From: Candidatus Dojkabacteria bacterium
GTDB lineage: Bacteria > Patescibacteriota > Dojkabacteria > GCA-002793355
Length of the DNA: 7,851 nucleotides
Direction: 5' to 3'
NCBI GenBank assembly: GCA_015489555.1
Contig: WFZN01000052.1
Location: 1 to 7,851, forward strand
The first letter of the stretch is position 1. Every line of letters starts with the position of its first letter. The notes under the pieces were generated by a model that saw only the letters and a list, made by a program, of their open reading frames with translations, was not told the DNA's origin and made no database searches. Below are positions 5,442 to 7,851 of this stretch, one piece after another. The translations under genes were made by a program, and so were the position numbers.

Positions 5442-6554
5442 TTAACGACTAAGTTTAGCTTGTATCTCCTGCTCAATTGCATTGATTTCTGTCTGTTTTA
5501 AGGAGAGATATTCGCGGGCCGGCCTTAGAAATTCAATTAGGTGCTCAGCAAAAGCACTTTTAACATCCGCGGGATGCACTGCCCCATTCTCATAGATCTC
5601 TTTAAATTCTTCCCACGTTTTTATTTCTAAGTTCCCACCGTATTTAGCTGGTCGCTCTATATAAAAAGTTTTACCAAGATCAAATATAAACATTTTAATC
5701 CACTCAGCAACTGGGTTATAGGTTAAATCACTCATAGGGCAAAATGCCTTTTGAAGTTTTTGTCTAATCTGATCCGGGGTATCAGTTATAAAAATTGCCC
5801 CCTCGGGTTTTGATTTACTCATCTTCATGTCACCACTCTTTATAAGTTGCTTTGCTTCTTCAGAAGTAATGGGCCACTTAGGAGGTGGTAACAAACTTGG
5901 TACTAACTTATGATGAAGTGCGACTGGTTTTACAATCTCTCCTTTGTCATTTTTAATTGGAGCTATGGTTATCTTCTTAGCAACTTGACGGGCTACAACA
6001 TGAGCTTTACGTTGATCCATACCTGCATGGGCAATGTGTACCCCCTGTATAAAAATATCTGCTACCTGCATTGGAGGATAGCAAAGTTGAGCAAAGTTTA
6101 CGTTTTCTCCCTCTTTTCTGCCCATTATAGAAATGCTCCTTAAAATGCGTGCCAAGGTTGTATGTTGCCCAACTTCCATAAACACCGCCCAGTAATCTGG
6201 GTTCTCTTTATATAGATCGTGACCCAATACAAAATTTATCTTTTTTTCATCTGCTCCTGCAACTTTAGCTGCTGCAATCATTATTTCTTTTACATACTCT
6301 AATGCTACTTTACGTATAAATTTGATATCTCCCCCAAGCTTTTTGTTGATCCAACTGTGCCAATCTGCCAAAAATATTGTTGTATTAACTCCTTTTTCCT
6401 GAAGCCACTTTACAATAAACATAGTAACCACCCCACTACCAAGGTGAAAACGCCCAGAGATTTCAAAACCAATATAGTGGTTGGGATTTTTAACCTGGTT
6501 AAATAATTGATTAAACTCTTGTTCGGTTAATACTTCCTCTATAAACGGATGCAT
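5442..6554 (-). CDS. tyrS: Tyrosyl-tRNA synthetase, archaeal/eukaryotic type
   Basis: This is a 370-residue class I aminoacyl-tRNA synthetase that charges tRNA-Tyr with tyrosine. The HIGH-type motif is 'HLGSG' (H37-G41) and the KMSKS motif is present exactly (K244-S248). It matches the Methanocaldococcus-type enzyme rather than the bacterial one: 'YIGFEISG' with Y27 at the tyrosine-pocket position, 'LADWHSWIN', 'YPPMQVADI' with D166 at the position that reads the tyrosine hydroxyl, 'GMDQRKAHVVAR', 'AFCP', 'RPAKYGG' and 'HPADVKSAFAEHLI'. The C-terminal S4 domain of bacterial TyrS is absent. Archaeal homologues are nearer 300-330 residues, so this one is modestly longer. The ATG at 6554 has TATAAT exactly five bases upstream and no Shine-Dalgarno. 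It heads a probable operon with the amidase. TrpRS was considered, but the tyrosine-pocket residues and 'GMDQRK' context favour TyrRS. Confidence 0.93.
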   Translation of the reverse strand: MHPFIEEVLTEQEFNQLFNQVKNPNHYIGFEISGRFHLGSGVVTMFIVKWLQEKGVNTTIFLADWHSWINKKLGGDIKFIRKVALEYVKEIMIAAAKVAGADEKKINFVLGHDLYKENPDYWAVFMEVGQHTTLARILRSISIMGRKEGENVNFAQLCYPPMQVADIFIQGVHIAHAGMDQRKAHVVARQVAKKITIAPIKNDKGEIVKPVALHHKLVPSLLPPPKWPITSEEAKQLIKSGDMKMSKSKPEGAIFITDTPDQIRQKLQKAFCPMSDLTYNPVAEWIKMFIFDLGKTFYIERPAKYGGNLEIKTWEEFKEIYENGAVHPADVKSAFAEHLIEFLRPAREYLSLKQTEINAIEQEIQAKLSR

Positions 6555-6559
6555 TATGT

Positions 6560-6586
6560 ATTATAGAACAAGTGATACACAATCAA
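6560..6586 (-). promoter_or_regulatory. Promoter of TyrRS-amidase operon (leaderless type)
   Basis: On the minus strand TATAAT (6565-6560) is followed by ACATA and then the ATG at 6554-6552. A TTGATT (6586-6581) lies 15 bases upstream as a possible -35, the same short spacing as at tRNA-Ser. Initiation would fall at or within a base or so of the start codon, leaving no room for a ribosome binding site. Confidence 0.65.
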
Positions 6587-6589
6587 TGC

Positions 6590-6595
6590 TATACT
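6590..6595 (+). promoter_or_regulatory. Possible -10 box for pepT
   Basis: TATACT on the plus strand ends 30 bases before the pepT ATG (6626), predicting a start near 6602 and a leader of about 24 bases. There is no recognisable -35 and no Shine-Dalgarno in the leader. The 71-base gap between the TyrRS and pepT start codons must hold both divergent promoters. Confidence 0.35.
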
Positions 6596-6625
6596 CGTAC
6601 ACTAACATTTTAAATCTAACAGACG

Positions 6626-7851
6626 ATGATTGACTTTACAAACTATAATTTTAGCTGCGCAAAGCGCTTTTTAAAGTACGTTAGATTTGACACCCAGTCT
6701 GATCCCGATTCACATACTATTCCAAGTACTGCAAAGCAGAAGAAACTTGCAAAAGAACTCGTTAAAGAGCTAAAAAGACTTGGGTTAAAAGATGCCTATA
6801 TGGACAAATACGGTTATGTGTACGCAACCCTACCTTCTAATGTAGATTACGCGGTACCCGTTATTGGGCTTATCGCCCATATGGATACAGCCCCTACGGT
6901 ATCTGGTGCTAATGTAAATCCCCAGATTCATAGAAACTACCAAGGAGGCGACATAGAGCTTAAAAACGGTAAAAAAATAACAGTTGCGGAAAATCCTGTA
7001 CTTAACGAAATGATCGGTCACGACATAATAACAACTGACGGCACTACTTTACTTGGCGCAGACGATAAAGCAGGAATTGCCGAAATAATGGACGCCTTAC
7101 AATTTCTGGTAACCCACCCAGAAATTAAACATGGAACTATTAAAATAGCCTTTACTCCCGACGAAGAGATAGGCAGAGGAACACAAAAATTTGATGTCAA
7201 AAAATTCGGGGCAAAATATGCCTATACAATTGACGGGGGACAAAAGGGTGAACTTGAATACGAAACTTTTAGTGCAGACCAAGTTACCATTACATTTAAA
7301 GGCAAAAATGTGCATCCAGGCTATGCCAAAGGCAAACTTACTAATGCTATAAAGGTTGCATCACGCTTTATAGAGCTTTTACCTAAAAACACACTTTCTC
7401 CCGAAACCACACAAGAGCGAGAAGGTTATGTACATCCTGTAAACATTAAAGGAGGGCCCGAAAATGTTACTGTTAAACTTATAATTCGTGATTTTGAAAC
7501 CAAAAAACTTGAAGAATATGAGAATCTACTTAGAAAGCTTGCAAGCAAGGCTATCTCTGAATTTAAAAACGCCTCATTTGACTTTAAGGTAAAACACCAA
7601 TATAGGAATATGAAAGAAGTTATCAATAACTACCCAGAGGTTGTAGAGACAGCAAGAGAAGCTCTTAAGAACGTTGGCATAGAACCTATTGAACGCCCAA
7701 TTAGGGGTGGAACAGACGGAGCAAGACTAAGTTTTATGGGGCTACCAACACCGAATCTCTTTGCAGGAGGACACAATTTTCATTCTATTTATGAATTTAT
7801 CTCAATTCAAGATATGCAAGATGCAGTAAAGGTTATTGTAGAACTTTGCAG
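6626..7851 (+). CDS. pepT: Peptidase T (tripeptide aminopeptidase), 3' end cut off by window
   Basis: The visible 408 residues are those of a cytoplasmic M20-family di-zinc tripeptidase, which removes the N-terminal residue from tripeptides in peptide recycling. Family signatures appear in order: 'GLIAHMDT' (H85, D87), 'DGTTLLGADDKAG' (D146 bridging ligand), 'FTPDEEIGRG' (catalytic E180, ligand E181), 'YTIDGG' (D203), 'FKGKNVHPGYAKG' at the dimerisation-domain boundary, 'IRGGTDGARLSFMGLPTPNLFAGGHNFHS' as the C-terminal signature (ligand H383), and 'AVKVIV' close to the end. E. coli PepT has 408 residues, so probably only about ten are missing here. The ATG at 6626 is the first start after an in-frame TAA at 6617, which fixes the N-terminus; no Shine-Dalgarno precedes it. 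It is transcribed divergently from TyrRS. All metal and catalytic residues visible are intact. Confidence 0.95.
   Translation, partial: MIDFTNYNFSCAKRFLKYVRFDTQSDPDSHTIPSTAKQKKLAKELVKELKRLGLKDAYMDKYGYVYATLPSNVDYAVPVIGLIAHMDTAPTVSGANVNPQIHRNYQGGDIELKNGKKITVAENPVLNEMIGHDIITTDGTTLLGADDKAGIAEIMDALQFLVTHPEIKHGTIKIAFTPDEEIGRGTQKFDVKKFGAKYAYTIDGGQKGELEYETFSADQVTITFKGKNVHPGYAKGKLTNAIKVASRFIELLPKNTLSPETTQEREGYVHPVNIKGGPENVTVKLIIRDFETKKLEEYENLLRKLASKAISEFKNASFDFKVKHQYRNMKEVINNYPEVVETAREALKNVGIEPIERPIRGGTDGARLSFMGLPTPNLFAGGHNFHSIYEFISIQDMQDAVKVIVELC

Noticed and set aside
7018..7626. Several minus-strand frames opposite the right end
   Set aside because: All lie within pepT, whose catalytic motifs are intact on the plus strand.
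1..7851. CRISPR arrays, IS ends or alternative genetic code
   Set aside because: No spaced repeat series or transposase was seen, and all recognised proteins read through without in-frame TGA.

Overview
The window looks like chromosomal DNA from a streamlined bacterium of the Candidate Phyla Radiation (Patescibacteria). This is an inference from four things: a type IV secretion ATPase split into two adjacent proteins, a tyrosyl-tRNA synthetase of the archaeal/eukaryotic type in an otherwise bacterial setting, very weak use of Shine-Dalgarno sites, and AT-rich, tightly packed genes. The standard code fits every gene; no in-frame TGA had to be read as an amino acid. The exact lineage cannot be fixed from the window.

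Left part (1-2251, plus strand): the 3' end of a TraC-like/VirB4 N-terminal-domain protein overlaps by one base a 637-residue VirB4-family ATPase. Together they are the motor part of a conjugation-like or DNA-transfer type IV secretion apparatus that continues leftward.

Middle (2252-3423): a gene-poor 429-base stretch with one doubtful 84-codon minus-strand ORF, then tRNA-Ser(GGA) on the minus strand, a small 167-residue multi-pass membrane protein resembling a short prepilin peptidase (minus), and tRNA-Val(UAC) on the plus strand.

Right part (3424-7851): a minus-strand run consisting of archaeal-type TyrRS, a zinc-dependent N-acetylmuramoyl-L-alanine amidase/PGRP-like protein that follows TyrRS after 3 bases, and a protein joining a DNPH1/nucleoside-2-deoxyribosyltransferase-like domain to a C-terminal ribbon-helix-helix DNA-binding domain. 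Diverging from TyrRS on the plus strand is a nearly complete peptidase T (pepT) gene that runs off the window.

Two signals stand out. First, three minus-strand genes (the membrane protein, the RHH fusion, TyrRS) each have a perfect TATAAT exactly 5 bases before their ATG, which places the transcription start at or next to the start codon and predicts leaderless mRNAs. Second, the RHH-fusion gene is preceded by two tandem 10-base repeats (9/10 identical) and an overlapping inverted repeat that fill the whole 24-base gap and cover its -10 box, as expected for an autoregulated RHH repressor, here possibly one that senses a nucleotide.
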